From assembly GCF_000621665.1 (NCBI RefSeq), contig NZ_JHXQ01000003.1, positions 266,010-330,009 of the forward strand: DNA of 64,000 nucleotides, given 5' to 3'. The stretch comes from Allorhizobium undicola ORS 992 = ATCC 700741 (GTDB lineage Bacteria > Pseudomonadota > Alphaproteobacteria > Rhizobiales > Rhizobiaceae). Positions within the stretch are counted from its first letter, which is position 1. The number at the start of each line of letters is the position of its first letter. Made by a program: the position numbers and the translations under genes. Of this stretch, positions 1 to 9,003 are shown piece after piece. The notes below the pieces were generated by a model. The model made no database searches and was not told the origin of the DNA. It was given only the letters and a program-made list of their open reading frames with translations.

Positions 1-923
1 GCTCCATGGCCATCAATCTCAACCGGGATTCGCTGCGCCTGCAATCGCTGATCGACACGAATTCGCTCGTGACCCAGCGACTTGCGTCCTCGCAGAACGC
101 GCTGGATTCCATTGCCTCCTCGGCGCAATCGCTTCAGGAAACCCTGGTGGCGCTCGGCAGCAATACCGATGAATCGACCCTCAATACCGCAACCCAGACC
201 GCCACGACGGCGCTGGATACCTTCGTGGACATGGCCAACACATCGTCGAACGGCGAATATCTTTTCGCCGGCACCAATACGGATGTGAAGCCGTTGACCA
301 GCTATACGGCGGTTGATTCCAACGGGGACGACTCGGCGGCAAAGCAGGCCTTCGATGCCGCATTCCAGGCCAAATTCGGCATGGATCCAAGCGACGATGC
401 CGTCAGCACTATTAGCGCCGACGATATTACGTCTTTCCTTGAGGACGATCTGGAACCGCTATATACTGGTTCGGACTGGACGACGACATGGTCTGCCGCG
501 TCCGACGACACCATGACAAGCCGCATCAGCAAGAGCGAGATTATCCAGAGTTCTTCCACGGCCAATGCCGACGGTTTCCGCTATATGGGCCTGGCGTCGG
601 TCATCGGGGTTGAGCTGCTTGGCTCGAACTTCAACAGCGAGGCAAGAACCGCGCTGGTGAACAAAGCGATAGAATATACAGGCTACGCAATTTCCGGCAT
701 CAATGACGAGCGCACCCAGCTCGGCCTCTCGCAGGAACGGGTGACGAAGGCGAATACGTCATTGGCCACGCAAAAGGACATCATCGAGACGCAGCTCAAC
801 GATCTGGTCGGTGTCGATGCCTATGAGGCATCCACGAAGATCAACAACCTGCAATCTCTCGTGGAGACGTCCTATACGCTGACATCACGGCTGCAAAGCC
901 TGAGCCTGGTCGATTACCTTTGA
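1..923 (+). CDS. flgL: Flagellar hook-filament junction protein FlgL (5' end outside window)
   Basis: This is the C-terminal part of FlgL (HAP3), which joins the hook to the flagellin filament outside the cell. The frame is open to the window edge. The first ATG at 6 falls in the conserved N-terminal helix (LRLQSLIDTNSLVTQRLASS region), so the true start lies upstream. A long alanine/serine-rich helix comes first, then a variable middle, and the end has a flagellin-like helix with heptad spacing (ALVNKAIEYTGYAISGIN, then TKINNLQSLVETSY). It is the first gene of a plus-strand flagellar run; flaF follows after 35 bp. The family and order match rhizobial flagellar clusters. A flagellin paralogue is the main alternative, but the flaF-flbT-flgD context favours FlgL. 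Confidence 0.85.
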   Translation, partial: SMAINLNRDSLRLQSLIDTNSLVTQRLASSQNALDSIASSAQSLQETLVALGSNTDESTLNTATQTATTALDTFVDMANTSSNGEYLFAGTNTDVKPLTSYTAVDSNGDDSAAKQAFDAAFQAKFGMDPSDDAVSTISADDITSFLEDDLEPLYTGSDWTTTWSAASDDTMTSRISKSEIIQSSSTANADGFRYMGLASVIGVELLGSNFNSEARTALVNKAIEYTGYAISGINDERTQLGLSQERVTKANTSLATQKDIIETQLNDLVGVDAYEASTKINNLQSLVETSYTLTSRLQSLSLVDYL

Positions 924-958
924 TGAACAAAGGGTTGTGGGGAGTGAAGGAAATCTAG

Positions 959-1306
959 ATGTACCAGTTTTCCTACAGTGAAATCATGGAGGACGGGGTT
1001 GCTGACGCCAAGGAGCGTGAGCGCCAGGTTCTCAACAGGTCAATCGACCTCCTGGCGCGCGCGCGGGATGCAGGTCGCTATGGCAAGGACGCCATCGAGG
1101 CGCTTTTCTACACCCGGCGGGTCTGGATCCGCTTCGTGGAGGATCTAAGGCAGCCTGACAACCAGCTTGGCGACGAGCTGCGCGCAAATCTCATTTCCAT
1201 CGCCATCTGGATTTTGAAGGAATGCGACCGCATCCGGAAGCGCCAGTCCGACAATTACCAGGGCATTATCGACGTAACCACCATCATCAGGGATGGACTT
1301 CAATGA
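959..1306 (+). CDS. flaF: Flagellar biosynthesis regulator FlaF
   Basis: A 115-residue FlaF family protein, found in alphaproteobacteria, where it promotes flagellin synthesis or secretion and acts opposite FlbT. The N-terminus ([12 protein letters not shown]) and the all-helical body with an LIS(I)AIWILKE helix fit the family, as does the length. The stop overlaps the start of flbT in an ATGA at 1303-1306, which points to translational coupling. The flaF-flbT pair between flgL and flgD is the usual rhizobial arrangement. Confidence 0.9.
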   Translation: MYQFSYSEIMEDGVADAKERERQVLNRSIDLLARARDAGRYGKDAIEALFYTRRVWIRFVEDLRQPDNQLGDELRANLISIAIWILKECDRIRKRQSDNYQGIIDVTTIIRDGLQ

Positions 1307-1752
1307 AAAGCACCTTGCGAATCTCTCTTAAATCCGGCGAGCGGATTTTCATCAACGGCGCGGTTCTTCGTGTTGACCGTAAGGTGGCCCTCGAATTCCT
1401 GAACGATGTTACCTTCCTGCTCGAAAACCACGTCTTGCAGCCTGAAGACGCCACGACACCGCTGCGTCAGCTCTACTTCATCGCGCAGATGATTCTCATC
1501 AATCCGGACGGCAAGGAGCAGACCCTTGCGATGTTCCGCAAATCCATCGTGATGCTGCTGAACTGCTTCCAGAACGAAGAGGTGCTGGCCGAGCTGAAGC
1601 GCATCGACGGCATGGTCGTCTCCGGTCGCGCCTTCGATGCCCTCAAGGCCATTCGCTCGCTTTATCCGATCGAGGACCAGATCCTCAACAGCGAGGAAAT
1701 CGCCCCGGCCATGGTCGAGCAGATCCGCAAGGAAATCGCGCCATGGCGGTAG
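1303..1752 (+). CDS. flbT: Flagellin synthesis repressor FlbT
   Basis: FlbT, 149 residues. In Caulobacter it binds flagellin mRNA and limits translation until the hook is complete; the rhizobial role is inferred from that. It starts [21 protein letters not shown], the typical beta-rich opening with an RISLK..GER..INGAVLR signature. The chosen ATG at 1303 overlaps the flaF stop. The reading frame extends further upstream in flaF but that extension is a shadow. The 3' end overlaps flgD by 10 bases (1743-1752), again suggesting coupled translation. Confidence 0.9.
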   Translation: MKSTLRISLKSGERIFINGAVLRVDRKVALEFLNDVTFLLENHVLQPEDATTPLRQLYFIAQMILINPDGKEQTLAMFRKSIVMLLNCFQNEEVLAELKRIDGMVVSGRAFDALKAIRSLYPIEDQILNSEEIAPAMVEQIRKEIAPWR

Positions 1753-2186
1753 ACAGCACGACGTCTGCGACGTCCACGTCAACGACAAGCTCGACCTATA
1801 CCAACCCCTGGGCCAATGCGTCCTCGTCCTCCGACTCGTCCGATGCATCGATGGACTACGACAACTTCCTGCAATTGCTGATCGCGCAGATGCAGAACCA
1901 GGATCCGACCGACCCCATGGATGCTTCCGAGCAGGTCGCCCAGCTTGCAACCTTCTCGCAGGTCGAACAGTCGATCAAGACGAACACGCTTTTGAAAAGC
2001 ATGTTGATCTCGGAGGCGCTCACCAAGGCGGGCGACATGGTGGGCAACACCGTGACAAGCTCAGATGGTGAAACGACGGGAACGGTATCCTCCGTTCAGG
2101 TCAACGACGACTCGGTTGTTCTCACCACCAGCGACGGCGGTTCCGTCACCCTGCAAACCGGGGTCGAGTTCGCCAGCGGCAGCTAA
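1743..2186 (+). CDS. flgD: Flagellar hook-capping protein FlgD
   Basis: FlgD forms the scaffold cap needed for hook assembly. The protein is 147 residues, the short rhizobial form without the C-terminal FnIII/Tudor-like domains of enterobacterial FlgD. A Ser/Thr-rich N-terminus (residues 1-35) leads into the diagnostic [19 protein letters not shown] segment and the ATFSQVEQS motif. It overlaps flbT. Immediately after its stop codon begins the 60-bp tandem repeat; the first repeat unit appears to start at the stop codon itself. Confidence 0.92.
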   Translation: MAVDSTTSATSTSTTSSTYTNPWANASSSSDSSDASMDYDNFLQLLIAQMQNQDPTDPMDASEQVAQLATFSQVEQSIKTNTLLKSMLISEALTKAGDMVGNTVTSSDGETTGTVSSVQVNDDSVVLTTSDGGSVTLQTGVEFASGS

Positions 2187-2343
2187 AGCATTTTCAGGAA
2201 AAGTGGGAACCGGTTTTCCGTCCGAAAATGCGCAAAACAGAGCTGGAGAATTTTCAGGAAAAGAGGGAACCGGTTTTCCGTCCGAAAATGCGCAAAACAG
2301 AGCTGGAGCATTTTCAGGAAAAGAGGGAACCGGTTTTCCGCCC
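2187..2343 (+). repeat. 60-bp tandem repeat between flgD and fliQ
   Basis: Two full units and a partial third repeat at an exact 60-bp period (about 2187-2250, 2251-2310, 2311-2343). Units 2 and 3 differ at one base or so until the third degenerates at 2341. Each unit holds an inverted GGAAAA...TTTTCC around GGGAACCGG, plus an AAAATGCGCAAAACA tail. Similar but diverged copies are seen at 8865-8931 and 11041-11109, so this looks like a dispersed REP-type element of this genome that has been locally amplified. Because 60 is divisible by three, the repeats leave a frame open into fliQ; that extension is not considered coding. Confidence 0.85.
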
Positions 2344-2505
2344 GATAAGCTTGAAAACCAGGATACAGGGCCTTTCCGTGTTTCAATAAAGCACGGAAAG
2401 GCTTTATTGATGGATGAGCCTGTCCTTGGCGCGCGATTCGGGTTCGCGCAGGAGGCGGTGATCCTGACCATCAGCAAAAGCGGCATGATGCCGCCGGGGA
2501 ATGTG
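2344..2505. other. flgD-fliQ intergenic remainder with hairpin
   Basis: A perfect 11-bp inverted repeat (2370-2380 with 2392-2402) encloses an 11-nt AT-rich loop and is followed by TTTATTG. It could act as a weak terminator or RNA-processing site between flgD and the export-gate genes. The rest of the gap shows no recognised element. Confidence 0.5.
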
Positions 2506-2772
2506 ATGAACGAAGCCGATGCACTGGATATAATGCGTTCTGCCGTGTGGACCATCCTTGTGGCATCGGGTCCGGCGGTGATGGCGGCCATGACGGTCGG
2601 TCTTCTGATCGCCCTCATTCAGGCACTGACCCAGGTGCAGGAAATGACGCTTACCTTCGTGCCGAAGATCCTGGCCATCATGGTGGCTGTCGGCGTCAGC
2701 GCTCCCTTTATCGGCGGCCAGATTTCCCTTTTTGCCAATCTCGTCTTTTCGCGCGTGCAGACCGGCTTCTGA
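2506..2772 (+). CDS. fliQ: Flagellar export gate protein FliQ
   Basis: FliQ is a small subunit of the FliPQR flagellar type III export gate in the inner membrane. Starting at ATG 2506 gives 88 residues, the normal family length, beginning MNEADALDIMRSAVW. Two hydrophobic helices are evident (about 17-38 and 53-75), separated by TQVQEMTLTFVPK, the typical FliQ loop. A GGGGA at 2496-2500 serves as ribosome-binding site. The frame stays open upstream through the repeats to 2065, but a 235-residue FliQ would be without precedent in the family. Confidence 0.93.
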   Translation: MNEADALDIMRSAVWTILVASGPAVMAAMTVGLLIALIQALTQVQEMTLTFVPKILAIMVAVGVSAPFIGGQISLFANLVFSRVQTGF

Positions 2773-2853
2773 ACGCGCCACCCTCGCGCAAGCTTCAGCG
2801 CCTAGCATGAAGGCTGAAATAGGCTGATTTTCAGCCTCCCTTCTCATGAAGAG

Positions 2854-4953
2854 ATGGAACGGCACATGGCGCAGGCACCGACGACACCGCTTCCGACAAT
2901 GACCAACCGTGGCCGGGATATCGGCTTTGCGCTTGGCGTGGTCGGCATTCTCTGCATTCTTTTCCTCCCCATTCCCCCCTTCATGATCGATATGGGGCTG
3001 GCCTTCTCGATCGCCTTCTCCGTGCTGATCCTCATGGTGTCCCTGTGGATCCAGAGGCCGCTGGATTTCTCGTCCTTTCCGACGATCCTGCTGATCTCGA
3101 CCATGGTGCGCCTGTCGCTGAACATTGCGACAACGCGCGTGATCCTGTCGCACGGCCATCAGGGCCATGATGCCGCAGGTGGCGTGATTGCGGGCTTTTC
3201 AAGCCTCGTCATGTCCGGCGATTTCGTGATCGGTCTTATCGTTTTCGCCATTCTGGTCACGGTCAACTTCATCGTCATCACCAAGGGTGCCACCCGTATC
3301 GCGGAAGTTGGCGCCCGCTTTACCCTCGATGCCATTCCAGGCAAGCAGATGGCCATCGACGCGGATCTTTCCTCCGGCAGCATCGATGAAGCCGAGGCGC
3401 GGCGGCGGCGCAGCGAGCTGGAGCAGGAAAGCTCCTTTTTCGGCGCCATGGACGGTGCTTCGAAATTCGTGCGCGGCGATGCCATCGCCGGTCTGATCAT
3501 CACGGCCATCAACATCTTCGGCGGCATCATCATCGGCTATTTCCGTCACGGAATGCCGATTGGCGAGGCTGCCGATGTTTTCGTCAAGCTTTCCGTCGGC
3601 GATGGTCTGGTTTCGCAGATTCCGGCCCTGATCGTATCGCTGGCTGCGGGTCTTCTCGTGTCGCGCGGCGGCAATGCGGGCTCTGCCGACAAGGCCGTCA
3701 TCGACCAGTTGAGCGGTTATCCGCGCGCGCTTTCAGTCGCCTCCGGCCTCATGATGCTGCTGGCCCTCATTCCGGGCCTGCCGATGATCCCGTTTCTGGC
3801 GCTGGGCGGCATCATGGCCTTCGGCAGCTGGTTCATTCCCCGGCAGATGGAAGCGGAAAATCTGGCCCGGCGGCAGATCGAGGAAAGCAAGGTCATCCAG
3901 AACAAGGAAGCGGAGAAGGATAGCGTCAAGAGCGTGCTGAAGACCGCTGAAATCGAACTTGCCCTCGGCAAGCTGGTTTCGACGCGCCTTCTGGGCGCTC
4001 ATCAGGAGCTGGCCTTCCGCGTGGGCAAGATGCGGCGCAAATTCGCCAGCCAATACGGGTTCGTGGTGCCGGAAATCAAGGTGACGGACGACATCGCCAT
4101 CCCCGACAAGGCCTATCATATCCGCATTCACGGCACGACGATTGCTTCCAACAATCTGCGCGTCGGCGAAGTTCTGGTGGTGACGGGCAATGGCCGCAAG
4201 CCGCGCATTCCCGGCGACGAGATCCGCGAGCCGGCCTTCGGTATGCCGGCCGTCTCGATCATGGAAACCTTTGCCGAAGACCTCAAGCGTGAAGGCTTTC
4301 ACCCGATCGACAATGTTTCGGTTGTTCTCACGCATTTGTCCGAGGTCATCCGCAACAACCTGCCGCAGCTTCTGTCCTACAAGGACGTAAAGGTTCTGAT
4401 CGAGCGCCTTGATCCGGAATACAAGAAGCTGGCCGATGAAATCTGCTCCTCGCATATGTCCTATTCGGGGCTGCAAGCGGTGCTGAAGCTGCTTCTGGCC
4501 GAGCGTGTTTCCATTCGCAACCTGCATCTCATTCTGGAAGCGGTGGCCGAACTTGCGCCGCATGTGCGCAAGACCGAGCAGATCGTGGAACATGTGCGGG
4601 TGCGCATGGCACAGCAATTGTGCGGCGACCTGACCGATAACGGCGTGCTGCGGGTGCTGCGCCTTGGCAGCAAATGGGATCTGGTGTTCCATCAGGCGCT
4701 GAAGCGCGACAACAAGGGCGAGGTGGTCGAATTCGACATCGATCCACGCTCTCTGGAAGAGTTCAGCGAACAGGCCAGCAAAGTTATCCGTGAATTCATG
4801 GATCGCGGCCTGCCATTCGTGCTTGTCACATCGCCGGAAACGCGGTCCTATGTCCGCATGATTATCGAAAGACTGTTCGCAACCTTGCCCGTCCTTTCGC
4901 ATGTGGAACTGGCAAAGGGTATCGAGATAAAGATCCTGGGCTCCATCTCATGA
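2854..4953 (+). CDS. flhA: Flagellar export gate protein FlhA
   Basis: FlhA is the large inner-membrane component of the flagellar type III export apparatus and docks chaperone-substrate complexes through its cytoplasmic domain. The protein is 699 residues with about eight N-terminal membrane helices and a long soluble C-terminal domain. The FHIPEP-family signature is visible around [17 protein letters not shown] and [23 protein letters not shown] 2854 has GAAGAG almost touching it; ATG 2866 has GGAAC at better spacing, so the start may be 4 codons later. The stop overlaps fliR as ATGA. Confidence 0.95.
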   Translation: MERHMAQAPTTPLPTMTNRGRDIGFALGVVGILCILFLPIPPFMIDMGLAFSIAFSVLILMVSLWIQRPLDFSSFPTILLISTMVRLSLNIATTRVILSHGHQGHDAAGGVIAGFSSLVMSGDFVIGLIVFAILVTVNFIVITKGATRIAEVGARFTLDAIPGKQMAIDADLSSGSIDEAEARRRRSELEQESSFFGAMDGASKFVRGDAIAGLIITAINIFGGIIIGYFRHGMPIGEAADVFVKLSVGDGLVSQIPALIVSLAAGLLVSRGGNAGSADKAVIDQLSGYPRALSVASGLMMLLALIPGLPMIPFLALGGIMAFGSWFIPRQMEAENLARRQIEESKVIQNKEAEKDSVKSVLKTAEIELALGKLVSTRLLGAHQELAFRVGKMRRKFASQYGFVVPEIKVTDDIAIPDKAYHIRIHGTTIASNNLRVGEVLVVTGNGRKPRIPGDEIREPAFGMPAVSIMETFAEDLKREGFHPIDNVSVVLTHLSEVIRNNLPQLLSYKDVKVLIERLDPEYKKLADEICSSHMSYSGLQAVLKLLLAERVSIRNLHLILEAVAELAPHVRKTEQIVEHVRVRMAQQLCGDLTDNGVLRVLRLGSKWDLVFHQALKRDNKGEVVEFDIDPRSLEEFSEQASKVIREFMDRGLPFVLVTSPETRSYVRMIIERLFATLPVLSHVELAKGIEIKILGSIS

Positions 4954-5702
4954 TCACCGACCCGCAGGGAACAGTGCTTGCACTGTTCCTGATCTTCTGC
5001 CGCATCGGCGGCTGCTTCATGGCCATGCCCGGCTTTGCGGCAGCGCGGGTGCCTGCCCAGATCAGGCTTTTTGCGGCCGTTGCGGTTTCCCTGTCCTGCG
5101 TACCCATTCTGTGGGATACGGTTTATCCCAAGGTGTCGCAGGGGGGAGCGGTTTTCGTGGCGCTCATCGTCACCGAAAGCCTGATCGGGGTAGTGTTCGG
5201 GCTGATTGCCCGCTTCTTTACGCTGGGCCTGCAATTTGCCGGTTCCATCCTCACGATGATGATCGGCTTCAACACGACGCCCATGCCCGATGTGCTGGAA
5301 GACAGCAGCGAAAACCAGATGACCAACATGATCAGCTTTTGCGGGCTGTTGATGTTGTTCATGATGGATTTTCACCACATCATGCTCAGGGCGCTGATCG
5401 ACAGCTATTCCGTCATGCCGATGGGTGGTTCGCCCAACACGCAGAAAATGCTGATCACGCTGACGGATACGGCGTCGCAGACCTATATGCTGATGTTGCG
5501 GCTTTCGAGCCCCTTCATCATCTACGGCATCATGTTCAATTTCGGCGTGGGTCTGGTCAACCGGCTGGCGCAGCAGATCCCGGTTTATTACATCTCCACG
5601 CCTTACCTGATCACCGGTGGCCTGCTTCTGGTCTACTGGTCTATCGGGGCGATGGTGCGGCAGTTTGCGGATGCCTTCATTCCCATTTTTCTCGGAAGAT
5701 AG
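4950..5702 (+). CDS. fliR: Flagellar export gate protein FliR
   Basis: FliR, 250 residues, is a membrane subunit of the FliPQR export pore. Several hydrophobic helices cover the whole protein, with the [22 protein letters not shown] motif of FliR near the N-terminus and a [12 protein letters not shown] loop near residue 112. Its ATG overlaps the flhA stop by four bases, so translation is probably coupled. Confidence 0.93.
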   Translation: MITDPQGTVLALFLIFCRIGGCFMAMPGFAAARVPAQIRLFAAVAVSLSCVPILWDTVYPKVSQGGAVFVALIVTESLIGVVFGLIARFFTLGLQFAGSILTMMIGFNTTPMPDVLEDSSENQMTNMISFCGLLMLFMMDFHHIMLRALIDSYSVMPMGGSPNTQKMLITLTDTASQTYMLMLRLSSPFIIYGIMFNFGVGLVNRLAQQIPVYYISTPYLITGGLLLVYWSIGAMVRQFADAFIPIFLGR

Positions 5703-5704
5703 CC

Positions 5705-6118
5705 ATGGCCCCCATCAGGAAGTCGCAAAAGCTCAAGCGTCTCGTGGCAGTGCAGCGGCATCTGGAAAAAATGGCCGATTTGCGCCTTGCCGATACCATT
5801 CGCAAACGCCAGGAAATCTCTGAGGGTCTCGACCGCGTCGTGCAGGCGCTGGGCTCGCTCGATCCGGTGCATCGTCAGTTTTCCCAGAATTATGCCGAAC
5901 GCTTCTCGCGCCTCACCCAGGACGACAAGCGCATGGCCGACGTGCAAAGGGTAGAGGAAAATCAGGTTCTCAGAGAGCGAACCAAGGCCGAGCGGCTGGA
6001 AGACAAGATGAAAACGGCCCGCGTGCACGAAGACGAAGAGGCTGCGGAGCTTCAACTGATGGAGCTTCTCGACATGAAATTTGCCACACCAGCCTCCAGC
6101 AAGCTTCACGAGGGATAG
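5705..6118 (+). CDS. Small coiled-coil protein of the flagellar operon, FliJ-like
   Basis: A 137-residue, highly charged protein that is predicted almost wholly helical (RHLEKMADLRLADTIRKRQEIS; RVEENQVLRERTKAERLEDKM). Size, coiled-coil character and location two bases after fliR fit a FliJ-type export chaperone escort, but no clear FliJ signature was recognised, so the symbol is left blank. There is no signal peptide or membrane helix. It may act with the FliI/FliH ATPase encoded elsewhere. Confidence 0.6.
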   Translation: MAPIRKSQKLKRLVAVQRHLEKMADLRLADTIRKRQEISEGLDRVVQALGSLDPVHRQFSQNYAERFSRLTQDDKRMADVQRVEENQVLRERTKAERLEDKMKTARVHEDEEAAELQLMELLDMKFATPASSKLHEG

Positions 6119-6151
6119 TCTTCCCCATATTGATTTTCAGGGGACGACACA

Positions 6152-6745
6152 GTGGCAATTTCTCCTCCCAGCGATCTGGTTCTCGACGTTGTAAAGGCGG
6201 CTGACAGCTCTTCCATGGCCGCGGCGCAGGAGCGCTTGCAGTCCGCGCGCGCTGCCACCCAGGCCGCCAGCCTGAACGAGAAGAATGCCGGCTTCGACAT
6301 GGCCATGAACACCATGAGCAGCGCAGCCTCCAAGGCAGGTCTCGGCAATGCCTCGACGGCCATCAAGGCCGCCGACATTCCCAAGCCCTACAAGCAATAC
6401 GAGGGCGTCATCCTTCAGAATTTCGTGCAATCCATGCTGCCGAAGGATTCGGAAGCCGTTTTCGGCAAGGGCAATGCCGGTGAAATCTGGAAGAGCATGT
6501 TGGCCGAACAGATTGGCAATACCATTGCCGAGCGCGGCGGTATCGGCATTGCCAAGCAGATGTATTCGGAAGAATTGTCGCGCGTGCGGCCAAAGGGCGT
6601 GCAGAACGTGGTTGCCGATGCGTCCGCGCATAATATGGCGCAGATGAACATGCAGCAGATCGAACGTGATGCGCTGGGGCTGGCCTCGCCAGACCAGAGC
6701 AAGACGGATCAGGTTCGTACGGACGGGCTTTTCACCGCCGTCTGA
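6152..6745 (+). CDS. FlgJ N-terminal-type rod-binding protein
   Basis: A 197-residue protein with the rod-binding domain found at the N-terminus of FlgJ and in the alphaproteobacterial CheL-type proteins. The motif is YEGVILQNFVQSMLPK at about residues 83-98, followed by GEIWKSMLAEQIGNTIAERGGIGIAKQMY. There is no C-terminal peptidoglycan hydrolase domain, as is normal in this lineage. The first half is alanine-rich and helical. The start is GTG 6152, preceded by GGGGACGACACA. It presumably caps or guides the rod in the periplasm. Confidence 0.85.
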   Translation: MAISPPSDLVLDVVKAADSSSMAAAQERLQSARAATQAASLNEKNAGFDMAMNTMSSAASKAGLGNASTAIKAADIPKPYKQYEGVILQNFVQSMLPKDSEAVFGKGNAGEIWKSMLAEQIGNTIAERGGIGIAKQMYSEELSRVRPKGVQNVVADASAHNMAQMNMQQIERDALGLASPDQSKTDQVRTDGLFTAV

Positions 6746-6861
6746 TCCTTCGCGACCCGCATCTCTTGCCGGAACTATTTGAGAATTAAGCTGAAGTCAG
6801 CCTGAAAGGTCATGGACCGCCGGACGCTGTCTTTGCGCGAGCCTTGAGGAAATTGACATTT

Positions 6862-7227
6862 ATGGAACATGTGTCCAACGACTACCGGATCAAGACCGTT
6901 CTCGGACGTCTGGAAATGATCGTCGATAACGAGAACGAGCGGATCGGCCGCGATCCCGAATTCGACTTCAAGGTGTCCAACGCCCATAAAAGCCGTTGCC
7001 TCTATGAGCTGACCATGCTGTTTCGCGATACCGATCCGCACGAACTTGCGGTTCATCATGTCGAGCAGATGCACAGCGTCAAGAAGAAGCTTGCGCTCAA
7101 TGCCCGCCGCGTCGAAGCCCATCTCCATGCGGTAAAGGCAGTGGCGGAAATTCTGCGTACCGCCGTGCAGGAGGCCGATGGCGACGGCACCTATACCCAG
7201 GAACAGTTTCTCTACAGAGATAATTGA
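6862..7227 (+). CDS. FlgN-like flagellar protein
   Basis: A 121-residue helical protein. ATG 6862 was chosen over the upstream TTG at 6844 because GAGGAA lies about 10 bases before it. Charged amphipathic helices (VLGRLEMIVDNENERIGR; EQMHSVKKKLALNARRVEAHLHAVKAVAEILR) resemble the FlgN family of hook-filament junction chaperones. This is an assignment by form and context; similarity is not strong by eye. The stop overlaps the next start by one base. Confidence 0.6.
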   Translation: MEHVSNDYRIKTVLGRLEMIVDNENERIGRDPEFDFKVSNAHKSRCLYELTMLFRDTDPHELAVHHVEQMHSVKKKLALNARRVEAHLHAVKAVAEILRTAVQEADGDGTYTQEQFLYRDN

Positions 7228-7760
7228 TGGTCAAGATCGTCATCGCGGGTATTTGGGCCTGCATCGTCACGCTCGTTGCCGTGTATTTCTCGGTGCAGCT
7301 GGCCACGAAGCCAGCGCCGGTGGAAACGGCCAAGGCCCCGCCAACCGAAGTGGTGCGCGGTGAGGCCATCACCATTCCCTATCTGGAAGACGGTGGCGTG
7401 AAGGGCTATTTTCTTGGGCGCTTTTCCTTCGTCGTGGAAAAGGACAAGGCCCACGCAGCGCCCTTGCAGGTCTCGGATATCCTGACGGACCAGCTTTTTA
7501 CGGCGCTGGTGGGCAATCGCATGATCGATCTTTCAAGCCCGAAGCGCCTGGATATCGAGCAGTTTCGCGAGGGCATCCGCACCGGTATCAACAAGCGGCT
7601 GGGTGACGAAGTGGTCCAGAGCGTGCTGATCGAGCAGCTTGACTTCCTTGCCAAGGAAGACCTGCGCGAGGGCGGCGGCAAGCCCAAGCTGAAACCCGGC
7701 GTGAAAATCGTCGAAGGCGAAGCCCCGCCAGTGGCGGATGCGCCAAAAACAGGGCATTGA
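7227..7760 (+). CDS. Membrane-anchored flagellar operon protein, FliL-like topology
   Basis: A 177-residue protein with one N-terminal membrane helix (about 3-26) and a periplasmic domain ending in a Pro/Ala/Lys-rich tail. The layout recalls FliL, with a helix, a Pro-rich linker, and a segment VKGYFLGRFSFVVEKDKA followed by LTDQLFTALVGNRMIDL. No firm family signature was recognised. ATG 7227 overlaps the preceding stop. It closes the plus-strand flagellar run and likely sits near the motor. Confidence 0.55.
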   Translation: MVKIVIAGIWACIVTLVAVYFSVQLATKPAPVETAKAPPTEVVRGEAITIPYLEDGGVKGYFLGRFSFVVEKDKAHAAPLQVSDILTDQLFTALVGNRMIDLSSPKRLDIEQFREGIRTGINKRLGDEVVQSVLIEQLDFLAKEDLREGGGKPKLKPGVKIVEGEAPPVADAPKTGH

Positions 7761-7894
7761 CGATCTCCCGCGCCGTTCGGGCGCATAGTAACCATTGCGT
7801 AAAGATCGACTCGCAAATTTTAGCCTGAGGTTTAAGCGGGATTTGATGGCGGCGCGTTAGGCTGGCCCGGTATCCACAAGGGAGCCGGGCTTTC

Positions 7895-8818
7895 ATGCGT
7901 GCAGCCTACCGCATCACCGACGTCGCAGGCAGTGAGGAGCAGGATGGCGTCCGCACTGCGCTGCTGATTCACAAGGTCCGGCAGGATCTGGCAGAGCAGG
8001 CTTTGAAAATGGAAATCATGGATCACGGCATGGACCGGTTCGAGGCGGATGGCACGGCGGGCGCGCAATCCCTGCCGCGCCGCACACTGTTCGGCCAGCC
8101 TGTGCTGGACGTGCCATGGATGACGGCTCTCGGCTTTCTCGATCACCTTGCCGGCAAGGTAGGAGCCCACGCCAAGGTGGCGTTTCTCAACGCGCATAAT
8201 GCCAATGTCATGCTGCGGGATGGTGAATTCAGGGCCCTCCTCAAGGATCAGCTGGTGCTTCCCGATGGCGTTGGGCTCGATCTTGCCGCCCTGCTCATCG
8301 ATGGGCGGCCCTTTGCGGCCAATCTCAACGGGACCGATCTGGTTCCCGCTCTCCTGACCTTCATGTCCACGCCGCGGCGGATCGGGCTGATTGGCGGCAG
8401 GCCGGGCGTTCTGGCCGGGGCTGTGGCCAATTTCCGCCAGCACGCCCCCTGGCATGAATTTCTGCCGATGGCCGATGGTTTCTTTGACGACGAGGAATTG
8501 CCCATCATCCTCGAAAGACTGGAAGAGGCCCGCATCGATCTGCTGCTTGTGGGCATGGGCACGCCCTTCCAGGAAAAATGGGTGGCCCGCCACATCACGC
8601 AGCGCCATGCGCGGCTGGTGCTGACGGTTGGCGCGCTGTTCGATTTCGTATCCGGCACTGTCCCGCGGGCGCCGGCCTGGATGCGGGCAATCCGTTTTGA
8701 ATGGCTCTACCGGCTGCTGCTTGAGCCTTCGCGACTCTGGCGCCGTTATCTCATCGGCATTCCGCAATTCATCCTCCATGTGCTGAAAGCCCGACGTCAG
8801 GCGCGCCGCAAAGCGTGA
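7895..8818 (+). CDS. WecG/TagA/CpsF-family glycosyltransferase
   Basis: A 307-residue glycosyltransferase of the WecG/TagA family, which transfers N-acetylmannosamine-type sugars to lipid-linked acceptors in polysaccharide or teichoic acid synthesis. Family motifs are LPDGVGLDLAALLI and NGTDLVPALL in the middle, MGTPFQEKWVARH, and the C-terminal VGALFDFVSGTVPRAPAWMR followed by an aromatic/arginine-rich membrane-association tail. About 60 residues precede the first conserved block, so the start could be later (Met codons near 8007-8025). The acceptor is unknown; its position beside flagellar genes does not prove a role in flagellar glycosylation. Confidence 0.85.
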   Translation: MRAAYRITDVAGSEEQDGVRTALLIHKVRQDLAEQALKMEIMDHGMDRFEADGTAGAQSLPRRTLFGQPVLDVPWMTALGFLDHLAGKVGAHAKVAFLNAHNANVMLRDGEFRALLKDQLVLPDGVGLDLAALLIDGRPFAANLNGTDLVPALLTFMSTPRRIGLIGGRPGVLAGAVANFRQHAPWHEFLPMADGFFDDEELPIILERLEEARIDLLLVGMGTPFQEKWVARHITQRHARLVLTVGALFDFVSGTVPRAPAWMRAIRFEWLYRLLLEPSRLWRRYLIGIPQFILHVLKARRQARRKA

Positions 8819-8864
8819 GCTTCCGGTGAAATCGCGTCTTTGTTCTTTGCCATCAGGGTGATAT

Positions 8865-8931
8865 AGAGCCTTTCCAAGGAAAAGCGGAAAGCGGCTTTCT
8901 GTCGGGAAGTGTGTCAAAAACAAAGACTTGG
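8865..8931 (+). repeat. Dispersed REP-like palindromic element
   Basis: A diverged copy of the element amplified at 2187-2343. It has a GGAAAAGC core, a small GAAAGC/GCTTTC hairpin and the trailing TGTCAAAAACAAAGACTTGG. It lies in front of folD and leaves a false in-frame extension of that gene to 8911. Confidence 0.55.
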
Positions 8932-9003
8932 GTCATCCCGTCTTTGCCTTTATGCGCTTTGGCAGAATTGTCCGAAAAAGGCTATCGAACGGGATTGACA
9001 GGC

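Noticed and set aside
2187..2343. A CRISPR array from the regular repeats
   Set aside because: Units are directly adjacent without unique spacers and resemble dispersed REP elements; no cas genes were seen.
2065..2772. A 235-codon plus-strand frame running through the 60-bp repeats into fliQ
   Set aside because: FliQ is normally about 88 residues, and a good ribosome site precedes ATG 2506; the extension is repeat sequence left in phase by the 60-bp period.
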